A stretch of 44,116 nucleotides of DNA. Source: an uncultured Chloroflexus sp. (GTDB lineage: Bacteria > Chloroflexota > Chloroflexia > Chloroflexales > Chloroflexaceae). Below, piece after piece: positions 33,579 to 43,154 of this stretch. Within the stretch, counting starts at the first letter, position 1. Every line of letters begins with the position of its first letter. Under the pieces are notes generated by a model, which was given only the letters and a program-made list of their open reading frames with translations, did no database searches and was not told the origin of the DNA. The position numbers were made by a program, and so were the translations under genes. The stretch covers positions 1 through 44,116 of the forward strand of contig NZ_CALFBQ010000060.1 of the NCBI RefSeq assembly GCF_937951745.1, written 5' to 3'.

Positions 33579-34184
33579 ATGGCAAAGAAGATCCTCTTCC
33601 TCGTCGGCGACTATGTCGAAGATTACGAAGTGATGGTGCCGTTTCAAGCGCTCGCCGCGCTCGGCTATCAGGTGCATGCCGTCTGTCCGGGCAAGAAAGC
33701 CGGTGAATTTGTGCGCACGGCGGTGCATGACTTTGAGGGCGATCAGACCTACAGCGAGAAGCGGGGTCACAACTTCACCCTGAATAAAACCTTTGATGAA
33801 GTGAATGAGCACGAGTACGATGCGCTGGTCATTCCCGGCGGACGCGCGCCGGAGTATATTCGGCTCAATCCGCGCGTGCTCGACATTGCGCGCCATTTCT
33901 TTACCGCCAATAAGCCGGTGGCGGCGATTTGTCACGGGTTGCAGGTCTTGGCAGCCGCTGGTGTGTTGAATGGTCGCCGTTGCACGGCGTATGCGGCGGT
34001 TGGCCCCGATCTGCCGCTAATTGGCGCTGAATATCACGAGTTGCCCGCCGATCAGGCCATCACCGATGGTAATCTGGTGACAGCGCCGGCGTGGCCGGCT
34101 CACCCGGCATGGATTGCCCAGTTCCTCAAGGTGCTTGGCGCCAAGATTGAAATCGAACCGCAGGCCGAGACGGTCGGAGCGTAA
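33579..34184 (+). CDS. DJ-1/PfpI-family protein
   Basis: The 201-residue protein has the class-I glutamine-amidotransferase-like fold signatures [32 protein letters not shown] and the nucleophile elbow [10 protein letters not shown] (Cys with following His). Family members act as glyoxalases, deglycases, chaperones or proteases; which applies here cannot be decided. The start has a strong GAGAGGAG site. Confidence 0.92.
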   Translation: MAKKILFLVGDYVEDYEVMVPFQALAALGYQVHAVCPGKKAGEFVRTAVHDFEGDQTYSEKRGHNFTLNKTFDEVNEHEYDALVIPGGRAPEYIRLNPRVLDIARHFFTANKPVAAICHGLQVLAAAGVLNGRRCTAYAAVGPDLPLIGAEYHELPADQAITDGNLVTAPAWPAHPAWIAQFLKVLGAKIEIEPQAETVGA

Positions 34185-34207
34185 GCGATCAAGCAAGAGC
34201 ACGCAGT

Positions 34208-34232
34208 AGGGGCACAGCATCGCTGTGCCCCT
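34208..34232. terminator. Perfect 11-bp hairpin after the DJ-1/PfpI gene
   Basis: AGGGGCACAGC and GCTGTGCCCCT enclose a 3-nt loop (ATC), 23 nt past the upstream stop. T-rich sequence after it is weak. It may also be a dispersed palindrome. Confidence 0.6.
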
Positions 34233-34376
34233 GCATTATGTGTGTGACAAGAGGAACTTTTGCCGCGATGGTATCGTCCTAGAAAAAAGGGCCGATCATG
34301 CCTTGTCATCGCTGGGTATTCTCGGTACAATGCCAGTACAATCACGTACCAATGTCTCACCGGCCAACGGTTGCCT

Positions 34377-37226
34377 ATGCCATATATATCCTTTATCTAT
34401 CCTGAAGCGCTCTGGCTGCTCATTGTGCCGATCGGGATGGCTGCGCTCGCATTACTCGCGCCGCGCCGGTTATCGCCGTTCCGGTTCTGGGGCAGCCTGA
34501 TCGTGCGTACCTTGGTCGCTGTGGCTTTGATCTTTGCCTTCGCTGGCATTCAATGGGTACGCCCGGTCGATCGGTTGACGACCGTCTTCTTGCTCGATGG
34601 TAGTGACTCGATGCCGGCCTCGACCCGCGCACAGGCCGAGGCGTTCATTCGCGCCGCCTTGCAAGAGATGCCGGCTGACGATCAAGCGGCGATTATCGTC
34701 TTTGGCGATAATGCGCTGGTTGAACGAGCACCAGATAGCGATCGCCGGTTGGGCCGGATTACCTCGATCCCCATTGCAAATCGCACCAATATCGAGTCCG
34801 CCATTCAGCTTGGTATGGCGCTCTTCCCCGCTGATACGCAAAAACGGTTGGTGTTGCTCTCTGATGGCGGTGAAAATAGCGGGCGGGCGATTGATGCGGC
34901 GCGGTTAGCGGCAAGCCGTGGCATTCCAATCGATATTGTCGATTTGACGTTGGTCGAAGCTGATGCTGAGGCATTGGTGGCCAGCGTGGAGGCGCCCAAT
35001 AGTGTGCGTGACGGCCAAGAGGCGCTGATTGTAGCCACTGTCGAGAGTAACGTTGCCCAACCCGCTACGGTGCGTCTGATTGATGATACCGGCGTAGTGG
35101 CCGAACGCGCGCTTGAATTATCGCCCGGTTCAACCCGTGTCGAGTTTGTGGTGCTGGTTGAGGGTAGCGGTTTCCGGCGCTACCGGGTGCAAGTGGAAGC
35201 AGCCCGCGATGGGAGAGTGCAAAATAACGAGGCTGCGGCCCTGATTAAGGTGCAAGGTCCGCCGCGTGTCTTGTTAATTGCGCGTAACGCTGCCGATGCT
35301 CGCCCGTTGGCGACGGCATTGGTCGCCGCCGATATGGTGGCCGAGGTGATCTCGCCGGAAACAGCGCCGCGTTCGCTGGCTGATCTCAGCGCCTACGATG
35401 CGCTCGTGCTGGTGAATACGCCGGCTCGCGCGTTGCCGATTGGTTTGATGCAAGCTATCCCCGGTTATGTGCGCGATTTAGGGCGCGGTTTACTTATGAT
35501 CGGCGGCGAAGATAGCTTTGGCGTCGGTGGCTATGGCCGCACCGCCGTCGAAGAGGCGCTCCCAGTATATATGGATGTCCGTAATCGCGAAATGCGACCC
35601 GATCTAGCGATCGTTTTTGTGATTGATAAGTCGGGATCGATGGATGCCTGCCACTGCGCTGATCCCGATCGCAATGCACCGATAACGTCTTCGTCCGACC
35701 GTAAAATCGATATTGCCAAAGATGCGATTGCGCAGGCAACGGCGCTCTTGGGCTTGCAAGATACGGTTGGCGTAGTGACATTCGATGGCGCTGCGTTTCC
35801 AACGTTTGCCGCTACTCGCGGCGCGACGGTCGGACAGGTCATGGATGCGGTGGCAGGTGTTGAGCCGCGCGGCCCCACCAATATCCGGGCTGGCTTGTTG
35901 CGCGCCGAAGAGATGCTGCAACAAGTTGACGCCCGCATCAAGCATATGATTCTGCTGACCGATGGTTGGGGCAGCGGGGGTGATCAGCTCGATATTGCCG
36001 CCCGGCTGCGCGAACAGGGCATTACTCTGACGGTCGTCGCCGCCGGAAGCGGTTCGGCTAGCTATTTGCAACAATTGGCGGCAGAGGGCGGCGGGCGCTA
36101 CTATCCGGCGGCTGATATGGCTGATGTGCCGCAGATTTTTGTCCAAGAGACGATTACGACCATCGGTAACTATATCGTTGAGCAGCCGTTTGTGCCGGTA
36201 CGCTACGGCAGTAGCCCGATTCTGGCCGGGCTTAGCGCCATTCCGCCGCTCTATGGCTACAATGGCAGCACGCTCAAAGACACTGCGCAACTCTTGCTAG
36301 CCACCGAAGATCAGCAGCCGATTTTGGCCACGTGGCAGTTTGGCCTTGGCCGTAGCGCAGCGTGGTTGAGCGATACTAAAGGTAAGTGGGCGCGCGACTG
36401 GATTGTATGGGAGGGTTTTCCCCGCTTTGCCGCCCAATTGATCGAAGATCTGACGCCACGTGGCGGGCAGGATGTTCGCGCAGAGGTAACTGTTGCCGGC
36501 GGCGAGACGATCGTTCGCCTTGCCACGGCTGCAAGCCAGAACGATCTGACGGTGACAGCGACTTTGATCGGCGGTGATGGCTCACGGCGCGAGGTGCGTT
36601 TGACACAGGTCGCCCCTAACCAGTATCAGGCGCGGCTCGAGAGTCCTATTCCCGGTACCTATCTAGTGCAGATTGCCGGCGCACGTGGTGATCGGGTCGT
36701 GATTCAAGAAACTGCCGGGATGGTCGTACCGTATTCTTCGGAGTATCGCAGCGCACAGGCTAACCCCGGTTTACTGGCTGAGCTGGCGAATACAACTAAG
36801 GGCCGGTTTGTGACGGAACCGGCAGAGGTGTTTACTCGCCTGAATCAAGTCTTTTCTGCGCAGGAGATCGCCTTTCCCCTGCTGTTATTGGCGTTGATCT
36901 TACTGCCGATTGATATTGCCCTCCGCCGGTTGATGGTACGTCGCAGCGATTTTGGCCCGCTCAGTACGCTAGCCGGACGCTTGCGACCCGCCGGAGTAGC
37001 GCCGGTTGCACCTGACCCGGTGCTAGGCCGGTTGCGCGCTGCCCGTGATCAGGCGCGGCGCCAGATGGCTGGTGAACGCACATCGTTGCCGCCGACTCCA
37101 CCGTCCGCTCCGCCGCCGGCCCCACCGCCAACGGCTGCCGTTGCTGAGAGTGATGAGGCGCTGGCCCGCCTTCGCGCGGCCAAAGAACGAGCGCGTAAGC
37201 GGATTACCGGCGAAGGGGGTGAGTGA
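34377..37226 (+). CDS. Membrane protein with two VWA domains (BatA/GATase-like)
   Basis: From ATG 34377 the protein has 949 residues. Two N-terminal membrane segments (to about residue 60) are followed by VWA 1 with MIDAS motif LLDGSDSMP (about 73-80), a middle region resembling a class-I glutamine-amidotransferase-like domain (LLMIGGEDSFGVGGYGRT), and VWA 2 with FVIDKSGSMD (about 414-422). A late membrane segment follows (FPLLLLALILLPIDIALR, about 830-848). The Pro-rich cytoplasmic tail carries two copies of an LxRLRAAxxxARxxxxGE motif. Such proteins are common near MoxR genes, but none is adjacent here. It overlaps the next gene by one base (TGATG). An upstream start at 34260 is less likely. 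Confidence 0.88.
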   Translation: MPYISFIYPEALWLLIVPIGMAALALLAPRRLSPFRFWGSLIVRTLVAVALIFAFAGIQWVRPVDRLTTVFLLDGSDSMPASTRAQAEAFIRAALQEMPADDQAAIIVFGDNALVERAPDSDRRLGRITSIPIANRTNIESAIQLGMALFPADTQKRLVLLSDGGENSGRAIDAARLAASRGIPIDIVDLTLVEADAEALVASVEAPNSVRDGQEALIVATVESNVAQPATVRLIDDTGVVAERALELSPGSTRVEFVVLVEGSGFRRYRVQVEAARDGRVQNNEAAALIKVQGPPRVLLIARNAADARPLATALVAADMVAEVISPETAPRSLADLSAYDALVLVNTPARALPIGLMQAIPGYVRDLGRGLLMIGGEDSFGVGGYGRTAVEEALPVYMDVRNREMRPDLAIVFVIDKSGSMDACHCADPDRNAPITSSSDRKIDIAKDAIAQATALLGLQDTVGVVTFDGAAFPTFAATRGATVGQVMDAVAGVEPRGPTNIRAGLLRAEEMLQQVDARIKHMILLTDGWGSGGDQLDIAARLREQGITLTVVAAGSGSASYLQQLAAEGGGRYYPAADMADVPQIFVQETITTIGNYIVEQPFVPVRYGSSPILAGLSAIPPLYGYNGSTLKDTAQLLLATEDQQPILATWQFGLGRSAAWLSDTKGKWARDWIVWEGFPRFAAQLIEDLTPRGGQDVRAEVTVAGGETIVRLATAASQNDLTVTATLIGGDGSRREVRLTQVAPNQYQARLESPIPGTYLVQIAGARGDRVVIQETAGMVVPYSSEYRSAQANPGLLAELANTTKGRFVTEPAEVFTRLNQVFSAQEIAFPLLLLALILLPIDIALRRLMVRRSDFGPLSTLAGRLRPAGVAPVAPDPVLGRLRAARDQARRQMAGERTSLPPTPPSAPPPAPPPTAAVAESDEALARLRAAKERARKRITGEGGE

Positions 37227-37576
37227 TGGGTATGACAACCAATAGGATGGTCGCTGAACCGGTGCGAGCTTGGCTAGGTCGCTTGGCCATTGCTATCCTA
37301 ATTGGAGCGCTGGCCGGGGTCGTTGCCTACCTAACCGCGCGGGCTATTGGTTCAGCGTGGCTCTTACTTAATCAGCAATCCTTGATCGACGCCACCCGGC
37401 AGGCTTTGCAGGAAGGCGTGATGGGCTTGGCCAATACCAATCTTCGCGCTTTGCGCTTGGCCGCCGAAGCGCAACAACGCTTTATCGCCGAACTGAGCGG
37501 GTGGATCGGGCTAGGAGCATTTTTGCTGGCCGCTAGCGTCGCCTTTGTCCGGCTTGAACTGCAAAGCAGCAAATAA
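37226..37576 (+). CDS. Small membrane protein coupled to the double-VWA protein
   Basis: This 116-residue protein has two membrane helices (LAIAILIGALAGVVAYLTA and GWIGLGAFLLAASVAFVRL) around a soluble Ala/Leu-rich stretch. It starts at the ATG overlapping the preceding stop (TGATG), so it is translationally coupled and probably a partner of the VWA membrane protein. I recognise no family. Confidence 0.72.
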   Translation: MGMTTNRMVAEPVRAWLGRLAIAILIGALAGVVAYLTARAIGSAWLLLNQQSLIDATRQALQEGVMGLANTNLRALRLAAEAQQRFIAELSGWIGLGAFLLAASVAFVRLELQSSK

Positions 37577-37626
37577 TGCCATGGTGATTGCCCCTTGCGC
37601 AATCTTGGGTTCGACAATGCCGTCAG

Positions 37627-39684
37627 TCACGGCCCGATCTGTTGCCAGAGCGTTGCCGGTAAGGCTTGCACGAATGAGGATGGTTGATCGGCGCTGGCGC
37701 AGACTAATAATTCCCGCATTGCGCGTGAACAGCCAACATAAAATAGACGTTGCTCTTGCGCAATCGCCTCCTCTCGCTCCTCTGGTGGTAAGTGGTCGAA
37801 GTTGTGCGGTAGATGTTCTTGCGCTAAGCGTGTGACGGCAACAAAGGGAAATTCAAGCCCCTTGGCTGAATGCAAGGTCATCACCTTAACGACCGGTTTG
37901 CGAATATCGATCTGTTTCTTTTCCATAAACTCCGCCGGTACGCCAAGCTGCTTGAGCTGAGCGCAAATGTGCTGCGCCACTTGCTTGCTGTGGCACAGCA
38001 CAGCCCCGGTGTGCGCCGGTAAACGCCACCTTCGCGCTGCGGCGGCGAAGAAATCGCGAATTGCCATCGCTTCTTCCGTGATGTCGCGGCAAAACTGAAT
38101 GGTCGGCATATTGCCGTTGTGGATTGCGGCAGCTTGTTCATTGTCGCCGGTTATACCAAGAATGGCGGCGCAGGCGGCGGCAATCTGGGCCGTATTCCGG
38201 TAATTACGCCGCAACACAAAGCTACGCCCGCGCATTTGGAGCGCACTATCGATCTGCTGCCACGAAAACCCGCGTTGGTACAGCGATTGTCTGGCATCGG
38301 CAGTGATATAGATTGATTGCGGCGACTCGGCGCAAGCGAGCAGATAACGCAGCGCCACTGGCGAAAGGTCTTGCGCTTCATCAATCACGATGGCGCGGTA
38401 GGGCCGGGCCGGCTGATGGCGCGCTAATTCCAGCGCCTGCCGCCGCACATTGCCCCACGTCGTCCATCCTTGTTGGCGCAAGAGATTAGACCACGTCTCA
38501 TACACCGACCACACGGCTTCACGCAGCGAGGCGCGCAGCGGCAATTTGCGCCCGATCCGTGGTTGACTCGCGTAGCCTTCATACGTGGTTAGCCCCCAAT
38601 GTTCAATCACACTGGTAAACTCGTCGAGCAGGTATTCGACCCCTAACGCTCGTAACGCTTCTCGGCGGTGTTGGCGTTCAGCTTCGTTGTCGCTGACCAT
38701 GGGCGCTGTCTCTAATGCTTGATGCAACGTGTTCAGCAACTCTCCTTCAGGGGCAAAGCGGGGTGAGCCATACGCGCGGACGTATTGACGGAAGATGACA
38801 CTATCGACGGTGTTGACTTCGACTCCTTTTGCAGCAAGATCTCCTTGCAGGAGACGTTCCAACAGTTGCGTCGAGTACGAGATTAGGGCGTTGGTAAAGG
38901 TGGTAAATAACACCGGCGTTTGCCCGCTCGCTACTAGTCGTTGGATACGGTACAGCGCAACTATTGATTTACCGGTGCCCGGCCCGCCGCGCACCAGTAC
39001 CGGTTTATCGAGCGGCGTTTCGACCAGCCGCTGTTGTTCGGGATCAAGCATTAGCAAGAAATCGCTCAATTCGCCGGCCACAAACCGGTCAAGGTCTGTG
39101 GCATCATTGAGCAGGTATTGTGGTTGTTGCAGAATTTCATCGACGCTGCGCGGGTACAGAATATCGAGTACCCGTTCCATGATCGGTTGCGGTACGGGCG
39201 CGTTCAAGAGGTCATCTTCAGTATGCACTGCGAGCAATGCTGGCCAGTACTGTTCTGGGATGTGCCACTGGCGCAGATCGGCGACGGTGACTTCGCGCGT
39301 CAGCGGTTGTGACGTTACGACGGTTGGCTCGCTTGGTGGCGGTTCGGACGGCTCCGGTGCGTACAGGAAGCTAACCTCCGGTGGCGCTTCTTCCGGCAGG
39401 TCAATCTGGCCGAAGTCGTGTTGGTAGGTTTGATCATCGCGTTTGCGAATCGCAATCAGTTTGACCCATCCCGCATCAAAGGTGTAAATAAGACGATAAT
39501 CACCAATTCTGACTCGGTACAGCGGCGGGACGCGATTCTTAAGTTTTTTGGCATCTCCTTGCGCTGAAATCGGATCACGTTCAAGTACTTTGACCTTCTG
39601 CAAGGCTGTTTTTTGAATCTTTGCGGGCAGACCAATGAGTTCGTTGAGAAATGTAGGTGGTGTGATAATTTGATATTTGGTCAT
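37627..39684 (-). CDS. RelE/ParE-like domain fused to UvrD-type SF1 helicase
   Basis: This is a 685-residue protein. Residues 1-90 look like a RelE/ParE toxin fold (KKLKNRVPPLYRVRIGDYRL, then IAIRKRDDQTY). A Pro/Glu linker (about 95-130) follows, then a complete SF1A helicase: Walker A GGPGTGKS (233-240), DEAQD (435-439), RRNYRN (about 492-497), TLHSAKGLEF (603-612) and RLFYVGCSRA (646-655). No nuclease domain is visible at the C-terminus. The RelE-like part may be an RNA-cleaving or ribosome-binding module kept in check by, or guided by, the helicase. No separate antitoxin gene is adjacent. Its stop is 50 nt from the convergent gene's stop. Confidence 0.9.
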   Translation of the reverse strand: MTKYQIITPPTFLNELIGLPAKIQKTALQKVKVLERDPISAQGDAKKLKNRVPPLYRVRIGDYRLIYTFDAGWVKLIAIRKRDDQTYQHDFGQIDLPEEAPPEVSFLYAPEPSEPPPSEPTVVTSQPLTREVTVADLRQWHIPEQYWPALLAVHTEDDLLNAPVPQPIMERVLDILYPRSVDEILQQPQYLLNDATDLDRFVAGELSDFLLMLDPEQQRLVETPLDKPVLVRGGPGTGKSIVALYRIQRLVASGQTPVLFTTFTNALISYSTQLLERLLQGDLAAKGVEVNTVDSVIFRQYVRAYGSPRFAPEGELLNTLHQALETAPMVSDNEAERQHRREALRALGVEYLLDEFTSVIEHWGLTTYEGYASQPRIGRKLPLRASLREAVWSVYETWSNLLRQQGWTTWGNVRRQALELARHQPARPYRAIVIDEAQDLSPVALRYLLACAESPQSIYITADARQSLYQRGFSWQQIDSALQMRGRSFVLRRNYRNTAQIAAACAAILGITGDNEQAAAIHNGNMPTIQFCRDITEEAMAIRDFFAAAARRWRLPAHTGAVLCHSKQVAQHICAQLKQLGVPAEFMEKKQIDIRKPVVKVMTLHSAKGLEFPFVAVTRLAQEHLPHNFDHLPPEEREEAIAQEQRLFYVGCSRAMRELLVCASADQPSSFVQALPATLWQQIGP

Positions 39685-39962
39685 ACTTATCGCCCTCGCG
39701 GATCAAACTTCGCTTCCTATGGTTTAGCACGTGATTTTCTAAAATGATTGATGGTCACGATGTGATTTGTTCACGTCTTCAGAATCGGAGAGGCTAGTTC
39801 GCGTTTTATTGCCAACTGCTTTGCCCCCGCAGCATGTTGTAGCTGAATCTAATACTCACATCATAGCATCCTTGCTGCTTGTTGAAAAGAAGTAAAGAAT
39901 AACCACGTCCTAGATATATAGCACGCGCTTGTACTCGATGGAGTACAGATGTGATCAACAAT
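39685..39962. other. Gap upstream of the RelE-helicase gene
   Basis: AT-richer than its surroundings. The only structure seen is a short inverted repeat (TGTACTC 39930-39936, GAGTACA 39941-39947). No gene is supported. Confidence 0.4.
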
Positions 39963-40539
39963 TAGTCATCATTATCGTTATCGTTGTCGTCACCGCTACC
40001 GCTATTGTCGCTGCCACACCCACTAAGATCATCATCGCTAGACTTTAGGTGAGAGGGTAACGGTCTGATCGCGCCGATTGTCGTCATTGTGTGGTCGTGG
40101 TGAGGGGGTGATTGTTGGGCGAGATGGTGATGTCATTGTTACCATCTCGACCCACAATGAAGACAGTCACCTGTACGCCGTTGGCGGCATTTGTCGTATA
40201 CCCGATCACGACCACCTCAGCGCCGGCTGCTGACTCACCCCGCACCTAGATCGTGTTATCGATGATCACGGAATATCACCGATGGCCCAACGGTTGAGCA
40301 TTACCTCCCTGAGGGTGTCGCTAAATTCAACCTCGGTTTCACGGCGACGCTGAATCAACGCGATCACTTCGTTTCAGTGGCGCTCGGCAAAGCGCATATT
40401 CAACAGATTCGTAACGGCGAACGAGAATTATTGGCCTGTTTCAAGCCAATGCGCTGCAACATTGCCGCCTAACACAATAACGAACACAAGACTGACAGCG
40501 AGAGCGAGCGGCAATAGGCGAGTATAACGGCAGATCCAT
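39963..40539 (-). pseudogene. Decayed secreted/membrane protein gene
   Basis: A good ribosome site (AAGGAGGA) precedes ATG 40539. After six codons the frame must shift by one to read a signal-anchor (TRLLPLALAVSLVFVIVLGG). The continuation FSFAVTNLLNMRFAERH, then NEVIALIQRRRETEVEFSD and REVMLNRWAIGDIP, is broken by in-frame stops. Another shift gives VRGESAAGAEVVVIGYTTN and VTVFIVGRDGNNDITISP. The 3' end encodes an acidic SGSGDDNDNDNDD tail. At least two frameshifts and three stops make this a pseudogene; the family is unknown. Confidence 0.7.
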
Positions 40540-40728
40540 CGTGTCCTCCTTGTCCTAAAGAATTGCATCAGCTTAGCGCCCTCACTCTCATAGCCGCGTG
40601 ATCGCAGAAAAAGTTACGGCCTCCCTCCAACAGCGCGCCATAATCCGGCAATGGCTCCCAGACCACTGCTGTCTGCGCATTGGTTACTGATCTCATCGTT
40701 GCGGTGGAGCGGGAAGTAGCACCAGCTT
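40540..40728. other. Gap between the pseudogene and the BMP terminator
   Basis: A short minus-strand frame (TNAQTAVVWEPLPDYGALL) ends at 40568. It has some protein character but no start or family I recognise; it may be a gene remnant. Confidence 0.3.
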
Positions 40729-40767
40729 GCAAAACAATCACCGGCGAGCTACTATGCTTCGCCGGTG
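40729..40767 (-). terminator. Intrinsic terminator of the BMP lipoprotein gene
   Basis: On the minus strand a 9-bp stem (CACCGGCGA with TCGCCGGTG) is followed by ATTGTTTTGC, 33 nt past the stop codon. Confidence 0.8.
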
Positions 40768-40799
40768 ACAAACGAACAGCAACAGACTTGATTCGATGA

Positions 40800-42938
40800 C
40801 TACCGCTGGAACGGCTGCGGCGCGGGGATGGTGGCCGGATCAATGTCACCGCTGACCGGATCGACGCCAGTGGTCAGTTCGCCTTTGGTCAACGCAGCCA
40901 GAATCTCTTCCATCCGGCGCTTGACCGCATCAGGCACCTCATTGGCCGTGTCGTGGTAATCAGCGTAGCCGATACCACCGTTGGCGGCCTCGTACATCGC
41001 GATGCCGTTGCCCTTGAAGGTGCCGTTGACGACGGCCTTGATCTGATCGTAGACGGCCACGTCAACCCGCTTCAACGCCGAGGTAAGCAACCGATTGGCA
41101 CCGGGAGCAGTGCCACGGGCAAACGTCGTAAAGTACTCATCTTGATCGACGCCGATCACGTAGACACCGCGGGCAGCCGCCTCTTTGATCGCACCGGAGC
41201 CGGTCGGACCACCAGCACCCATAATCACATCAGCGCCCTCGCCAATCATCTGCTGGGCGGTGCTAGCACCGAGAGCTGGGTCAATGAAGGTGGGCAAATA
41301 GACGCCGAGCAGGTTGATGTTGGGATTCACGAAGCGCGCGCCATTGTCGAAGGCGTTGCGGAAGCGCTTGACCGGTGGGATCTCTTGACCGGCGACAACA
41401 CCGACAGTGCCGGTCTTGGTCATCATACCGGCTAGCGCGCCAACCAAGAAGCCAGCCTGATCCTCGCGGAACTGCAAGCCGACCAGATTATCGGTAACGG
41501 TGCCCGGCTCGTAGAACTGGTCAACCCCGATGAAGATAATGTCGGGGTGTTCGGCGGCGAACTTCTTGGTCGCATCGGCGATCAAGAAGCCAACAGTGAC
41601 GATTACATCAAAACCTTCATCGATGAAGGTCTGGATATTCTTCTCGTAATCGGCTTGGGCCTGCGTCTCGATATACTTGTACTCAAGCCCAAACTCTTGC
41701 GCTGCCCGCAACGCGCCGAGGTGGGCCGACTCATTAAAAGTGCCGTCATTAACCTTCCCCAAATCCGTCACCAGTGCGATCCGGGGCAATTTGACACCTG
41801 AAGGTTGGAACGGCTGCGGCGCGGGGATGGTGGCCGGATCAACATCACCGCTGACCGGATCAACGCCGGTGGTGAGCGTACCGTTGGTCAGTGCGGCGAG
41901 GATCTGCTCCATGCGCACCTTCACCTCGGCGGGCACGACGTTGGCGGTGTCGTGGTAATCGGCGTAGCCGATACCGCCGTTAGCAGCCTCGTACATTGCG
42001 ATGCCGTTGCCCTTGAAGGTGCCGTTGACGACGGCCTTGATCTGATCGTAGACGGCTACGTCAACCCGCTTAATTGCCGAGGAGAGGATCTTGTCGGCGC
42101 CGGGAGCGGAGCCGTTGGCAAAGGTGGTCACGTACTCATCTTGGTCAACGCCGATGACGAACACGCCACGAGCGGCGGCCTCTTTGATCGCGCCGGAACC
42201 GGTTGGACCGCCCGCGCCGAAGATCACATCAGCGCCGTCGCCAATCATCTGCTGGGCGGTGCTAGCGCCGAGGGCGGGGTCGATGAAGGTGGGCAAATAG
42301 ACGCCGAGCAGGTTGATGTTGGGGTTCACGAAGCGTGCGCCATTGTCGAAGGCGTTCTTGAAGCGCTTAACGGGCGGGATCTCCACGCCGGCCACCACGC
42401 CCACGGTGCCGGTCTTGGTCATCATACCAGCCAGCGCGCCAGCCAAGAAGCCAGCCTGATCCTCGCGGAACTGCAAACCGACCAGATTATCGGTGACAGT
42501 GCCCGGCTCGTAGAACTGGTCAACCCCGATGAAGATAATATTGGGGTGCTCGGCGGCGAACTTCTTGGTTGCATCGGCGATCAAGAAACCGACGGTGACG
42601 ATCACATTGAAGCCCTCATCGACGAAGGTCTGAATGTTCTTCTCGTAGTCGGCTTGGGCTTGCGTCTCGATATACTTGTACTCGAGCCCAAACTCTTGCG
42701 CCGCCCGCAACGCGCCGAGGTGGGCAAACTCGTTAAACGTCCCGTCGTTTACCTTGCCCAGATCCGTTACCAACGCGATCCGGGGCCTGCCAGAATCTGA
42801 GGGGGCGGTTGTGGAAGCGGCGGTCGGCGATGCAGGCGCCGGCGTCGCGGTGGGCTGGGCCGCAGGCTGACCACAGGCGGCCAGCATCGGCACGAGTAGC
42901 GTGAAGAGCGCTACCAGCGTGAGTAGAGTCTTGCGCAT
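40800..42938 (-). CDS. BMP/PnrA-family lipoprotein with two tandem ligand-binding domains
   Basis: From ATG 42938 (ribosome site GGAGAAG) the protein has 712 residues. It has a lipoprotein signal (LTLVALFTLLVPMLAACGQ, lipobox LAAC) and a Pro/Thr/Ala linker. Two BMP domains of 333 residues each then follow. Each contains IALVTDLGKVNDGTFNE, YKYIETQAQADYEKNIQTF, GVDQFYEPGTVTDNLVG, FGAGGPTGSGAIKEAAARG (first copy) and GIGYADYHDTAN. BMP proteins are substrate-binding lipoproteins of ABC importers for nucleosides. No permease or ATPase gene is in the window. An upstream in-frame start at 43022 would place 28 residues before the signal and is rejected. The two-domain form is unusual, since the family is normally single-domain. 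Confidence 0.93.
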   Translation of the reverse strand: MRKTLLTLVALFTLLVPMLAACGQPAAQPTATPAPASPTAASTTAPSDSGRPRIALVTDLGKVNDGTFNEFAHLGALRAAQEFGLEYKYIETQAQADYEKNIQTFVDEGFNVIVTVGFLIADATKKFAAEHPNIIFIGVDQFYEPGTVTDNLVGLQFREDQAGFLAGALAGMMTKTGTVGVVAGVEIPPVKRFKNAFDNGARFVNPNINLLGVYLPTFIDPALGASTAQQMIGDGADVIFGAGGPTGSGAIKEAAARGVFVIGVDQDEYVTTFANGSAPGADKILSSAIKRVDVAVYDQIKAVVNGTFKGNGIAMYEAANGGIGYADYHDTANVVPAEVKVRMEQILAALTNGTLTTGVDPVSGDVDPATIPAPQPFQPSGVKLPRIALVTDLGKVNDGTFNESAHLGALRAAQEFGLEYKYIETQAQADYEKNIQTFIDEGFDVIVTVGFLIADATKKFAAEHPDIIFIGVDQFYEPGTVTDNLVGLQFREDQAGFLVGALAGMMTKTGTVGVVAGQEIPPVKRFRNAFDNGARFVNPNINLLGVYLPTFIDPALGASTAQQMIGEGADVIMGAGGPTGSGAIKEAAARGVYVIGVDQDEYFTTFARGTAPGANRLLTSALKRVDVAVYDQIKAVVNGTFKGNGIAMYEAANGGIGYADYHDTANEVPDAVKRRMEEILAALTKGELTTGVDPVSGDIDPATIPAPQPFQR
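40808..42785 (-). repeat. Intragenic tandem duplication, period 999 bp
   Basis: 40808-41786 and 41807-42785 are near-identical in DNA, offset by exactly 999 bases (333 codons), differing mostly at synonymous sites. They encode the two BMP domains. Confidence 0.93.
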
Positions 42939-43054
42939 GACTTCTTCTCCTGATCTACGACGATCGGATCCGTTCAGAAGCGCCATGGGGGCGAGCATGG
43001 CCCTTCTGTTGTGACGCACCAAATGGTACGTCTCGCAATCTGTGAGTCGGCGCG

Positions 43055-43063
43055 ATTATAGCA
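43055..43063 (-). promoter_or_regulatory. Extended -10 promoter of the BMP lipoprotein gene
   Basis: On the minus strand TGCTATAAT is a TG-extended consensus -10, about 117 nt upstream of the start codon. The -35 is weak. Confidence 0.55.
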
Positions 43064-43096
43064 CATGTAGCGCAACTTTTTCTGCAGGATGCCGTA

Positions 43097-43121
43097 TGTT
43101 ATAATGTAAGTAACCTACTTA
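43097..43121 (+). promoter_or_regulatory. Extended -10 with adjoining palindrome
   Basis: TGTTATAAT (43097-43105) is followed at once by the palindrome TAAGTA-ACC-TACTTA (43107-43121). The position overlapping transcription start would suit a repressor. Downstream lies only the antisense strand of a transposase remnant, so the original target gene may be lost, or the palindrome may be an IS end. Confidence 0.4.
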
Positions 43122-43154
43122 GTTGCAAAAATAGGCAAGAAGGTTGAGAAGAAA

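Noticed and set aside
41805-42800. 331-codon plus-strand frame inside the BMP gene
   Set aside because: It is a shadow of a strongly coding minus-strand gene; it has a Val/Gly/Asp/His composition typical of antisense frames.
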